DNA of 64,000 bases from Pseudomonas triticicola (GCF_019145375.1 NZ_JAHSTX010000001.1:4737501-4801500), one strand, 5' to 3'. Shown: positions 24,087 through 32,597, counted from the stretch's first letter. Notes: generated by a model from the sequence alone, not told the origin. Made by a program: numbers and translations.

Positions 24087-27000
24087 ATGAGCACAGGACT
24101 ACTCGAGCAGCGGGTCAACTACCCCAGCAGCGGATACGAATACGGTTACGGTAAGGGTGGAACTGCGGACGAAGACAGTGACGGCCGGAAGGAAATCGAT
24201 TGTTCTCACTTACTCAATCTCATGCTCGGTGATGCGGGGTACAACATTCCGTACCGCACCACACGCCAACTCGCGACAGACACCACGCACTTCGAAGTCA
24301 TACCCCTCAACAGTGTTCAGCCGGGTGATATTGCGCTTTGGACAGGAATGCACCATACCGGTGTGATCGAGGATATGGACGTCCACCGGACCAAGGGTAA
24401 CTTCTTCGGCTCACAGAGCTCGACTGGGCCGAAGTCCGCAAAGTACGGTGCCGGTAGCGGTTACTGGCCGATGCCTGACAAGTACTTGCGGCCGAAAGCA
24501 GAGTACAAAAGCGGTGCGCAACCGGCGCCTGCTCCCGCGCCTGCACCGACCCCTGCTCCAGCGGGGTCGCCGCTCATGAGTTTCCAATACCCATTCAGAA
24601 AGGCGGATGGGAAGCAGTTTGAGAGTGCCGATGAAATATATAAGGCGTTAGAAAAAGAAACTTCGGGTCACTATCTCCTCGGCAGTAATAAGTTCTGGCA
24701 TGGTGGCATTCATATCAGCAATGCCAGCGCTCCCCAGTGCATCTTGAACGAACCGATCCGCTGCATGGCCGACGGCGAGGTGGTGGCCTATCGACTTAAC
24801 GAAGACTATCTGGAGTCGACGTTCGGTGATAACGAGAAAAAACTGAAGTATTCCAACTCGTTCTGTCTGGTACGGCATGAGTACAAATCTGCGCCGAATC
24901 CGGAGGAAGGGCCTAATAAGGGCAAACAAAACAAGCTGACCTTTTTCAGTCTTTACATGCATTTGCTTCCCTTCAAACGTTACCCCTTGTCCGATAACGA
25001 AAGACCCAAAACAAAAGTAACCATGAAGGTTAGTGACTTCAAGGCTTACGATGATTTTCCCGCAACCAGTAGTGTTGAGAATGTAGGGAAATTAGTCGCC
25101 GGTACGAAGCTCGAGATCTTAGAGCAGAAGGATGTAGTTAACCTCACCTACGCCAAAGGAAAGATCTTGTCGGGTAGTGTGAAGAAAAATTCGCATAAGG
25201 TGAGGGAAGTCGGGCAAGAAGTCTGGTTCGTCTATCTGAAAGATGGAGAGCCCTACAAAAACTCCAAACCTGCTCGTATATGGCTGGAAGACCCGATCCC
25301 GGAGCGATCCAAGCCCAAATATTGGCAAGGTAAGGTGAAGGGTACTGCAGTCAAAAAGCTGGATCTCTATCAGGACCCCGCTTCACCGCAGAATGGTCAG
25401 CCTGCTGGCGCGAAAATGGGGACGATGCAGCTTACACAGGGCAGTATTGTAGAATTCGAAAGCAAGGACGTTTTGAACCTCAATGTCTCTGGTTCGACTC
25501 GCAGTATGGCGAAATGTACCAGCAGTGGTAGCTTGGCTGGGGCGGGCAACCTCCCTCCCAGCTTCTGGGCAATTGTAGAAAATGAGTTCGTTGCCTGGGA
25601 GGTAATCCCTGCTAGTTTTGATTCGGTAGAGCCAGCCAATAGCGGGATCAAGGCTGGTGACCCGATAGGATATCTAGGATTGACTGAAAACCTGACTGGC
25701 GAAGATGGAGGCGTCGCGAGTAAGCACCAAGTTCATGTTGAAATTTTTACCGCTGAGGCTGATGTTCAAGATTTTCTGAAGAATACGGCTGGGTTGAAGG
25801 TCGGCAAGCAGTACTTGTATTTGCCCGCTGAAAGTGAATTAAAGAAAAAATCTCCTGTAACTGGCAGTTCAGTGTTGAAGCTAGAGCACTCGGTTGATTT
25901 GAACATTGCACCTATTATTAAAGAAGGTAATGATGAGTATTATGAAATCACCGTTGCCGAAAAAGAGGGGGCAGTCAGCGGGCTGGTAAAAAAAGCAGGC
26001 GCGCAGATTATCACGCAACACGACTGGGAAAAGCTTGGTTTCAAGATTGTAGAGGAAACCAATGCAGCAGCGGATGGGTTTCTTGATCATAAGGATATGC
26101 CTCAGTTCTTTCAGGATCTTTTTAATAAGGTCGATAAAAGCGGCAATGGTGAAGTCGAACCGGATGAATTGACTGACGCTTTGAAAAATCCTGATACGAG
26201 AATGCAGTGGTCAAAATTGGTAGCCCATCATCCGACCGAATGGAAAGACAAGGCAGATGCACCTAAGTGGAGCAAACTGGATACAGAGCTGGTACATTCG
26301 CCCAAAACTCTAAAGCATGAAAAAGAAAGAATAAATAACTATGTTTTTTGGGATGAGTTGAGAGCAAAAGCTTCCATAAGTACCGGCATGATTTGGCATT
26401 TTCACCCTGTTGAATTCATTGCGAACGCCAAAGCGCAAAGCTCTATGATTATTACTTTGGCGATGCTTAAGGCGGTTTTCAAAAGTGCTGATGATTCCTC
26501 CCAATTGCAGCTTTTAGCGGATGAATTAAATCCAAGGCTTTCAGAGTATAAACTCGATACCCCTCTACGGTTAAGTCATTTTTTTGCACAAGTGCGCGTC
26601 GAGGTTGGCGATAGCTATGCTCTTGTGGAGTCGCTTAAATACCGGCCTCAAGTGTTGATTGATAAATTTGTTTATTTCAGAAACAGGCCAGACGAAGCTG
26701 ATCTGTATGGGTTTAAACCTAATGTGCAAAGTGCGAATCAAGTTGAAATCGCCAACAGAGCATATAATGGAATTACTGGAAACTCTGATCTAGGTAATGG
26801 GAATATTGCAAGTGGAGATGGTTGGAAATATCGAGGTCGTGGTCTGAAACAGTTAACTGGGCGATACAACTACAATGATTTTACTAATAAGTACCCAGGG
26901 CTTTGGCCTGGTGAAAATTTGAATTTTATAAATAATCCAGCTTTATTGGAGCAGCCAAAGTATGCTGCTAGGTCAGCAGTCTATTTTTGGTTAAAAAATG

Positions 27001-27143
27001 AGCTGTATAATATTGCGGATAAGGGAGACTCTGGATCCTTTGTTAATGATATTACGAAAGTCATAAATCTGTACACGAGTAGTTATGCTGAGCGTCGAGC
27101 TCAATTTACAAGGATATGGGAAAATGAAAAAATTTTTAGATAG
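24087..27143 (+). CDS. Putative multi-domain peptidoglycan-hydrolysing T6SS effector (NlpC/P60-like, M23-like, EF-hand, GH19-like)
   Basis: 1018 residues, no signal peptide, so export must be by the T6SS. In order: residues 1-135, NlpC/P60-like amidase with DCSHLLNL (Cys 39) and VQPGDIALWTGMHHTGVI (His 89/90); Pro/Ala linker (about 145-161); an M23-like domain (about 195-565) split by SH3-like segments (about 315-500), with WHGGIHI, MADGEVVAY and KHQVHVEIF; an EF-hand loop DKSGNGEVEPDE (683-694); and a C-terminal GH19-like lysozyme domain (about 820-1018) with FFAQVRVEVG (candidate catalytic Glu 839) and YRGRGLKQLTGRYNY. Start chosen at 24087 because AGCAGGA lies at a good distance; an ATG at 24078 is in frame. 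Downstream half AT-rich. Likely loaded on the adjacent VgrG and active on prey cell wall in the periplasm. Confidence 0.85.
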   Translation: MSTGLLEQRVNYPSSGYEYGYGKGGTADEDSDGRKEIDCSHLLNLMLGDAGYNIPYRTTRQLATDTTHFEVIPLNSVQPGDIALWTGMHHTGVIEDMDVHRTKGNFFGSQSSTGPKSAKYGAGSGYWPMPDKYLRPKAEYKSGAQPAPAPAPAPTPAPAGSPLMSFQYPFRKADGKQFESADEIYKALEKETSGHYLLGSNKFWHGGIHISNASAPQCILNEPIRCMADGEVVAYRLNEDYLESTFGDNEKKLKYSNSFCLVRHEYKSAPNPEEGPNKGKQNKLTFFSLYMHLLPFKRYPLSDNERPKTKVTMKVSDFKAYDDFPATSSVENVGKLVAGTKLEILEQKDVVNLTYAKGKILSGSVKKNSHKVREVGQEVWFVYLKDGEPYKNSKPARIWLEDPIPERSKPKYWQGKVKGTAVKKLDLYQDPASPQNGQPAGAKMGTMQLTQGSIVEFESKDVLNLNVSGSTRSMAKCTSSGSLAGAGNLPPSFWAIVENEFVAWEVIPASFDSVEPANSGIKAGDPIGYLGLTENLTGEDGGVASKHQVHVEIFTAEADVQDFLKNTAGLKVGKQYLYLPAESELKKKSPVTGSSVLKLEHSVDLNIAPIIKEGNDEYYEITVAEKEGAVSGLVKKAGAQIITQHDWEKLGFKIVEETNAAADGFLDHKDMPQFFQDLFNKVDKSGNGEVEPDELTDALKNPDTRMQWSKLVAHHPTEWKDKADAPKWSKLDTELVHSPKTLKHEKERINNYVFWDELRAKASISTGMIWHFHPVEFIANAKAQSSMIITLAMLKAVFKSADDSSQLQLLADELNPRLSEYKLDTPLRLSHFFAQVRVEVGDSYALVESLKYRPQVLIDKFVYFRNRPDEADLYGFKPNVQSANQVEIANRAYNGITGNSDLGNGNIASGDGWKYRGRGLKQLTGRYNYNDFTNKYPGLWPGENLNFINNPALLEQPKYAARSAVYFWLKNELYNIADKGDSGSFVNDITKVINLYTSSYAERRAQFTRIWENEKIFR

Positions 27144-27834
27144 TTTGTTTTTGGGCTTATTTATTTTTTGCTTCGCTGCTAGGGTCAGTGCAGGGGATTA
27201 TCTTGTCATTAATGCTGATGTGACGGGGGATGGGCAAGCAGACGTTATAAAGTTGTCCGAGGGCGGGCCTGATTTTTATGATCTCGTGGTCACTTCTGGC
27301 GGAAAAGATGTTCTTGAAAATAACAGTCTTGTACCAACGAAAAAAATGAACAATAGCGGGGGGCTGGATGTATCGCATGGTCTATCTGTAATAGACGGAA
27401 ATTTGGTAATTCAGTATCACTTCTGTGAGCCATCAACCAGTGTTTGCTACAGCAGAAATGTTGTGGGCACTTATAAGGATGGAAGCTTTTTGTTTTCTCG
27501 TGAAGAAGTTGTCGCTTCAGCTGAAAAAACGATAACGCGTGACGTTTTTTACCAACGCCCTGCCACGCCTCTGAGTGATCTAACCTATCAAAAGTTTCTC
27601 GAGAACGATGGCGATGCAAAGAAGTTATTTTCTTCTGCGTTTGGCACGTGTGTTCAAGAGCTAGGAGGGGATTCTCTGATGAAAATCTCTGATGAGTTGG
27701 AGAAAGAAAGTCCCGCGGAGTGGGTCCGGAACACTGGTTGTGTGACACCTGCTTTGGTATTCAGTTTACAGGGTCAAGGATTGCTCACTATGGAAGCTGC
27801 TTTGCGGTATGTCAGCTCCTTAGCTATTAAGTGA
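27124..27834 (+). CDS. Exported protein with calcium-loop-like N-terminus, probable immunity protein
   Basis: 236 residues; the signal peptide is the AT-rich MKKFLDSLFLGLFIFCFAA segment ending in RVSAGDY. The mature N-terminus contains a DVTGDGQADVIKL segment, the DxDGxxD pattern of VCBS/FG-GAP or dockerin-like calcium loops. Cysteines occur in pairs (CEPSTSVC; C..C near the end), consistent with a periplasmic disulfide protein. The gene overlaps the effector gene by 20 bases and is preceded by AAGGA inside it, so it is co-translated with the toxin: the classic immunity position. An in-frame ATG at 27085 exists but would lack a signal-peptide start. Followed by a terminator-like hairpin. Confidence 0.78.
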   Translation: MKKFLDSLFLGLFIFCFAARVSAGDYLVINADVTGDGQADVIKLSEGGPDFYDLVVTSGGKDVLENNSLVPTKKMNNSGGLDVSHGLSVIDGNLVIQYHFCEPSTSVCYSRNVVGTYKDGSFLFSREEVVASAEKTITRDVFYQRPATPLSDLTYQKFLENDGDAKKLFSSAFGTCVQELGGDSLMKISDELEKESPAEWVRNTGCVTPALVFSLQGQGLLTMEAALRYVSSLAIK

Positions 27835-27857
27835 AGCTTATTTAACTGTTGCAGGGG

Positions 27858-27916
27858 AATGGGAACAGACCACGGTTTGAGTAATTACCCACAAAACGTG
27901 GTCTGTCCCATTTTTT
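27858..27916 (+). terminator. Long hairpin with T-tract after the effector-immunity pair
   Basis: AATGGGAACAGACCACG (27858-27874) pairs with CGTGGTCTGTCCCATT (from 27897) around a 22-base loop, followed by six Ts, TTCC and further T-rich sequence. It fits an intrinsic terminator. The GGGACAGACCACG core also resembles a dispersed repeat seen near transposase genes in Pseudomonas, so it may be a mobile-repeat remnant that serves as terminator. Confidence 0.6.
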
Positions 27917-27976
27917 CCTTTTTTCTGTCCCCTTTTTTCTTAAGCTCCCAGATCTGTTTAAGGCGAGGAGACAGTG

Positions 27977-28552
27977 ATGAAGGTTTGGTTGATTATTTTG
28001 GTTCTTTCAATTTCGTCGGTTTCGTTCGCTAATGAAGCGAATGTGAAGTCGTCGGTCATATTTGCAGATATCAATGCGTGCAAATTTAAAATGAATAATT
28101 TGTACGGAGGTGATTATGTGGTGGATAAGGAAGAAGTACCTGCGCTCTTATTTTATTCGAAGATTATTAAGCCTAATTCTAGGCGGCCGATAGAAGTCGA
28201 TTTGAAATTACGATGTGTGGATCCCGCCGATGCCCAAACTTTTGCTAACTTTTCGGGTGGGAAAATGACTGACAAAGGATGGGTAATGAGTTTGGATCCA
28301 GATGTTGAGGCTGACACGTCCATGCATAATACTTTTTATGTATTAAAAGGGAAGAACTGGGAAGGTCTCGCGATATCTCAGGATGTTACAAATGGTGAAG
28401 AAGAGGATCGAACGCGTGGGTTTGGATTCTGCATCCCCCATGGATCTGCTGCACTTTGTGGAGGTGGAAGTGTGGCCTACTTGAATGATCTAAATGGTTC
28501 TGCGTTGAAGGAGGTTATTAAGATGGTTGAAACTATTGAGTTTGTTGAGTGA
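27977..28552 (+). CDS. Small exported protein of unknown function
   Basis: 191 residues with a signal peptide (MKVWLIILVLSISSVSFA, cleavage before NEANV). No family recognised. The mature part has a Cys pair (RCVDPADAQ region, and FCIPHGSAALCGGG near the C-terminus) that could form disulfides in the periplasm. ATG at 27977 is preferred over the GTG one codon upstream because GCGAGGAG sits 6 bases before it. AT-rich like its neighbours, in the island of exported proteins behind the cell-wall effector; may be an additional or orphan immunity protein. Confidence 0.65.
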   Translation: MKVWLIILVLSISSVSFANEANVKSSVIFADINACKFKMNNLYGGDYVVDKEEVPALLFYSKIIKPNSRRPIEVDLKLRCVDPADAQTFANFSGGKMTDKGWVMSLDPDVEADTSMHNTFYVLKGKNWEGLAISQDVTNGEEEDRTRGFGFCIPHGSAALCGGGSVAYLNDLNGSALKEVIKMVETIEFVE

Positions 28553-28768
28553 GGCTCTAAGGTAGAGGAAGGATTTGTTTTCATCTGAATTTTTTAATAA
28601 TCAAAGGGGACGAATCAAAGTGGACGGATTTATTTGTTGCGTTCGATCGCTTTGAATTTGGTTGAGAACTTAAATAGATCTGGCCCGTTTTTCGGTTCTG
28701 ACTCTATCTTCTGTCGCAGGCCCGTTCAGAATTGAACGGATCACTGAGTTTTTTACGGACGCCAAGGA

Positions 28769-29518
28769 ATGCAGATTTTCAGATTCAGCCTCATTTTTTT
28801 ACTTTCAATACTGTCGCCTGTGGTCATGGCTGAGGGCACGATGATTGCCACCATCCTTCAGGCCGACTTTTCCAAGGATCCGGAAGTCCGGTTGCTTGTC
28901 AGAGTCGTTGATGTGGGTGGCGGTTCGGATACCCCTTCCATGGCGGTTCGTACTCAATGCCTGGAGAGGAAGGCGTCCGCAGAACGTCCTGGGCCGGATC
29001 CGTGCTTTTCGATAGAGATCACTGAGAGCAATAAGCAACGGGCCATTGTTCGGCAAACGCTATTGAATGATCCTCAGCGCACAACCGACCCTATCTATTT
29101 GGAAATTGTTTATCGCTCAGAGGTCAGCGAAAGCGATCCGACGAATCACCATCAGCGATCCGCCACACTGAAGATCGAAGAAAACGGCCTCTACAATTGG
29201 AACAATGAGAGCGAACAGGCATTGGCGGACGTTGAGTGGTTTCCCTCGGGAAATGGCGTTCTTGATCTGATGGTTCCTGACGCGGATGCATTGTTGAATT
29301 CTGTATTTCGGGATCGTATGAGTCGGCTGGACGAAAGCGGTCAGAAAGCACTGAGAGAAACTCAAAGAGCCTGGATGAAATTTCGAGATGCGGAGTGCCA
29401 AGCCGACCCGAAATTGCATCAATCAGTTTTCGGTGAGTGGTCCGATGCCTGCCTAATTCGCGCGACGATAGAGCGTACTCGCCAATTGGCTTTGGCACCG
29501 GACAAAAGCAGACATTGA
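28769..29518 (+). CDS. Exported protein with C-terminal LprI-like (DUF1311) domain
   Basis: 249 residues. Signal peptide at the N-terminus (FSLIFLLSILSPVVMA, then EGTMIA). The middle is a beta-rich domain I do not recognise (LLVRVVDVGGGSDTP; PDPCFSIEITES). The C-terminal 60 residues carry the LprI/DUF1311 signature seen in lysozyme-inhibitor-like proteins: LRETQRAWMKFRDAEC, with a second Cys in the WSDACLIRATIERT helix. In the context of a GH19/amidase effector, a periplasmic muramidase-inhibitor-like domain suggests an immunity role. The AAGGA directly abuts the ATG, so initiation may be weak. Confidence 0.72.
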   Translation: MQIFRFSLIFLLSILSPVVMAEGTMIATILQADFSKDPEVRLLVRVVDVGGGSDTPSMAVRTQCLERKASAERPGPDPCFSIEITESNKQRAIVRQTLLNDPQRTTDPIYLEIVYRSEVSESDPTNHHQRSATLKIEENGLYNWNNESEQALADVEWFPSGNGVLDLMVPDADALLNSVFRDRMSRLDESGQKALRETQRAWMKFRDAECQADPKLHQSVFGEWSDACLIRATIERTRQLALAPDKSRH

Positions 29519-29535
29519 AAAGGACCAAAACCGGT

Positions 29536-29679
29536 GTGTTCGAAGAGTGGTAGCCGGACTGCGGCGATGGCTTCGTTAACCTGCGCGTCGACAAAAAAAG
29601 CAAAGCGTTGCTCAGCACTTACTGGGAAATGAACATACCCAAGCAATGCATCACCCGATTCACCAAACGCAAAACCTGA
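29536..29679 (+). pseudogene. C-terminal remnant of an exported-protein gene
   Basis: Reading from 29536 gives VFEEW, a TAG stop at 29551, then an open run CGDGFVNLRVDKKSKALLS and TYWEMNIPKQCITRF ending in a proper stop at 29677. The run has two Cys and a protein-like composition but no start codon or ribosome site, and sits in a gap between two LprI-domain genes. Best read as the tail of a decayed immunity-type gene. Short, so chance cannot be ruled out. Confidence 0.4.
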
Positions 29680-29690
29680 ATGACTCAAAG

Positions 29691-31064
29691 ATGAACACAG
29701 TGAACCGTTTTGTTTTAACCCTGCTGGCCGTAATGCTGCCGGCTTCAGCTGCCTATGCGCAGGACGACTGCAGCCAAGTCACCTCAAGTCTGGAAATGGT
29801 GCCGTGCTCGGAGGCGGCGAAGAAGGCTGCCGATACGCAGTTGAATGTCAGCTACAAGCAACTGATGTCGCGGCTTGAGTCTGACTATCGGGCAAATCCG
29901 GCGTTGGGTGCGGAGTACGCGGCGAAGGTTAAAGAGTCGCAACGTGCGTGGCTGAAATTGCGCGATGCGAATTGTCCGTTGGAGGCATTCGAAATCGAGA
30001 CTGGGATGTCAGCGCATGTGTTTGCCGTTAACTCGTGTATCGCCAGAATGAGTCGCGAGCGCTCGGCGTATCTGGAGAAGATCGCCCCTGCTCTTGCATT
30101 CGACAAGAGCGCTTCGACGGCACCGACCAATGACGCTTGCCCCTCGGAGGAGTTCGCTCCTTTCCTGACAGCGTTTTCCGCCAACAGCGAATCACAACGT
30201 CGGCTCACTGCGATGACGGTCAAGTCGCTGGTGTTGAAACCGGTAGCGGGGAAGGATCGAAGTACCTTCGAGCCTTCGACCTCGGGTGTCAGTGGAACAA
30301 CCTTCACCTATCCGCTGATGGCTGCAATCACACCCGGCAAGACACCTGGAGTCGAGATCGAAGAGGTCGATGACAGTCACGTCAACGTTGTGGACAAACG
30401 GGCGGGCAACAGCAATATCAAGATTTTCAACTTCTCTCGTCAGGCGTGCTGGGTGCTTGAGGGGATTGAGGATTGGTCGATCAGCGAAAAGGATCTTGTT
30501 GCAACAGATAACCTTGGAATGAGCCGCGCCGAAAACTTTTGTTATCAGCGTGCCGAAGCGTTAGGTGGGCTGGGGTTTCTTGAGCAATACCGGCTGACTG
30601 CGGAGTTGATTGAGGCGTCCCTGGAGAATTTTGTGTGTGCTGCAGAGTCAGGTGATGCACAGGCCAGCCTGTCGGCGGCAAGCCTGAGTCTTTCGCAAAT
30701 GGCACCTCAGTTAGAAACCCCGAAGGTTGAGGCTTTGTTCAAAGCGGCTTCGAAAATACCAAAGGGTGCGATGGGCTATGCGACGTTTCTTTGTTCAGGA
30801 AACTCCACTGACTATAACGGCCCCTGCCTCCATCCCAAGCAGGCAGAAGAGCAGGTTATTCGAGCGATTACCATGGGCTCCACGGACGCGATGAATTACC
30901 TGGCCTCGACCTTTGAGGGTGGGGAATTGGGAACGAAGGATATATCGCGGGCGTTAGCCTGTTATCAAATGGCGGCTGACAAAGGTGATCAGTTGGGCCT
31001 CTTCAACGTGGGGCGATTGGGATCGCAGGGCGCTGAACCTATCAAGGCCAGTCACTGCATCTGA
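29691..31064 (+). CDS. Exported LprI (DUF1311)-Sel1-like fusion, candidate immunity protein
   Basis: 457 residues. Signal peptide (FVLTLLAVMLPASAAYA, then QDD). Residues about 27-125 are an LprI/DUF1311 domain with CSQVTSSLEMVPC, KESQRAWLKLRDANC and FAVNSCIARM. From about 145 the protein matches the one at 23058-24071: CPSEEFAPFLTAFSA, KIFNFSRQACWVLEGIEDW, then Sel1-like repeats ending RALACYQMAADKGDQLGLF. It is therefore a domain fusion of a lysozyme-inhibitor-like module with the vgrG-linked immunity-like protein. Start at the ATG of MNTVNRF; an earlier in-frame ATG (29646) lacks a signal-peptide start. Confidence 0.78.
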   Translation: MNTVNRFVLTLLAVMLPASAAYAQDDCSQVTSSLEMVPCSEAAKKAADTQLNVSYKQLMSRLESDYRANPALGAEYAAKVKESQRAWLKLRDANCPLEAFEIETGMSAHVFAVNSCIARMSRERSAYLEKIAPALAFDKSASTAPTNDACPSEEFAPFLTAFSANSESQRRLTAMTVKSLVLKPVAGKDRSTFEPSTSGVSGTTFTYPLMAAITPGKTPGVEIEEVDDSHVNVVDKRAGNSNIKIFNFSRQACWVLEGIEDWSISEKDLVATDNLGMSRAENFCYQRAEALGGLGFLEQYRLTAELIEASLENFVCAAESGDAQASLSAASLSLSQMAPQLETPKVEALFKAASKIPKGAMGYATFLCSGNSTDYNGPCLHPKQAEEQVIRAITMGSTDAMNYLASTFEGGELGTKDISRALACYQMAADKGDQLGLFNVGRLGSQGAEPIKASHCI

Positions 31065-31202
31065 AATGCCGGGTCATGTCTGATGCGTTTTCGCAGTCGT
31101 TGAGTCTGAATCCGTCCGGTAAAACGTTTAGTTTTTGAGCATCTGACGACCGCGATTTTCCTTTAAACTCCCCACCCCCAAGGAACGCGCTCAGGATACG
31201 GA

Positions 31203-32597
31203 ATGCCAGCCCCCTCGAACTCCCTTCGCCCAGCATTCGTGCTTTGGCTATATGCCGCTGGGATCACGCATATCCTCGCCGGTCTCACCCTGACCTGGGC
31301 CGGTCATTCCGGATTACTCGACGGCTATCTGCAAGTTCTCGAACTGGCATTCTGGGGCGCCGAAGCGGTGCCCGCCGCCGGCCACGAACAACAAGTCTGG
31401 TGGCTCGCGCTGTTCGGCGCGACGCTGCAAAGTTATTCGCTGTACATGCTCGCGCTGGTGCACCTGGGCAATCGCTTGAAAACCCCGGCAGTCTGGGGCT
31501 GGTTGATCGCCGGCATCCTGTTATGGGCGCCGCAGGACATGTGGCTTTCGGCGCAACAACAGGTCTGGTCGCACTTGTGGCTCGACGGTTTTGCGTTGCT
31601 GGTGTTGTTGCCGCCGCTGTTCTGGTTGTATCGGCATGACCGCCGGAAATCCCCTTCAGAAAAGACTCCGAGCCAATCCAACCCGTTTGCCGGCGGCGCT
31701 TTCAAGCGTGTGCTAATCACCGGCGGCACCGGGTTCATCGGTGAAACCTTGGTCAATCAATTACTCGACGCGGGCCACTCGGTCAGCGTACTGACGCGCG
31801 ATCCATTGAGCGCGGCCAATCTATTCAACGGCCGCGTCCGCTGCGTGTATTCGCTCAGCGAACTCAGCCGCGACGAAGCCTTCGACGTAGTGATCAATCT
31901 CGCCGGTGCCCCTGTCGCCGGCCCACGCTGGACTCCCAAACGTCAGGCGCAACTGCTCGCCAGTCGAGTCGGCACCACCGAAGCGTTGATGACCTGGCTG
32001 AAGAAAACCAAGCACAAACCCACGCTATGGATTCAAGCCTCGGCCATCGGCTTCTACGGCGTGCGCGACGCCAGTGAAAACCTCGACGAACACGCCAGCA
32101 AGGGCGACGGTTTCATGGCCGAACTCTGTGCGCGTTGGGAAGCCGCCGCGCAACCGGCCACGGAATTTGGCGTGCGTCAGGTGGTGCTGCGCCTCGGCGT
32201 GGTGTTCGGCCCGGGCGGTGCGTTGACGCCACTGTTGCTGCCGTTCCGCTTTGGCTTCGGCGGGCGCATGGGCGATGGTCGGCAGATCATGAGTTGGGTG
32301 CATCGCGACGATGTGCTTCAGGTGATCGCGCGGGCTTTCAACGATGACACTCTGCGTGGCACCTACAACATTGTCGCGCCCGAAACGGTCAGTCAGGCAG
32401 CGTTCGCCGAGCAGGCCGGCAAGGTCCTCAAGCGTCCGGTGTGGTTGCACATTCCCGCCGCGCCAGTGCGTGCAATGGCGGGGGAGATGGCGCAGCTGTT
32501 TTTCGATGGTCAGCGCGTGGTGCCGGAGCGTTTGACCGAGGCCGGCTACACATTCCGCTATCCAACCCTCGACGCCGCTCTGCGCGATCTGATCTGA
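31203..32597 (+). CDS. TIGR01777-family NAD-dependent epimerase with membrane-spanning N-terminal domain
   Basis: 464 residues in two parts. Residues 1-145 hold about four hydrophobic segments (for example VLWLYAAGITHILAGLTLT, AVWGWLIAGILLW, GFALLVLLPPLFWLY), a DoxX-like or uncharacterised membrane domain. Residues about 165-464 are an extended short-chain dehydrogenase of the YfcH/TIGR01777 type with the NAD-binding GGTGFIGETL motif, NLAGAPVAGPRW, SAIGFYG and the VHRDDV block. Substrate unknown. TTTAAACTCCCC and a short A-rich leader precede the ATG. The next gene begins 10 bases after the stop, so the pair is probably co-transcribed. Confidence 0.88.
   Translation: MPAPSNSLRPAFVLWLYAAGITHILAGLTLTWAGHSGLLDGYLQVLELAFWGAEAVPAAGHEQQVWWLALFGATLQSYSLYMLALVHLGNRLKTPAVWGWLIAGILLWAPQDMWLSAQQQVWSHLWLDGFALLVLLPPLFWLYRHDRRKSPSEKTPSQSNPFAGGAFKRVLITGGTGFIGETLVNQLLDAGHSVSVLTRDPLSAANLFNGRVRCVYSLSELSRDEAFDVVINLAGAPVAGPRWTPKRQAQLLASRVGTTEALMTWLKKTKHKPTLWIQASAIGFYGVRDASENLDEHASKGDGFMAELCARWEAAAQPATEFGVRQVVLRLGVVFGPGGALTPLLLPFRFGFGGRMGDGRQIMSWVHRDDVLQVIARAFNDDTLRGTYNIVAPETVSQAAFAEQAGKVLKRPVWLHIPAAPVRAMAGEMAQLFFDGQRVVPERLTEAGYTFRYPTLDAALRDLI

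Noticed and set aside
24530..24570. Short tandem repeat (CCTGCTCCCGCG-like units)
   Set aside because: It encodes the Pro/Ala linker of the effector and is not an independent repeat element.
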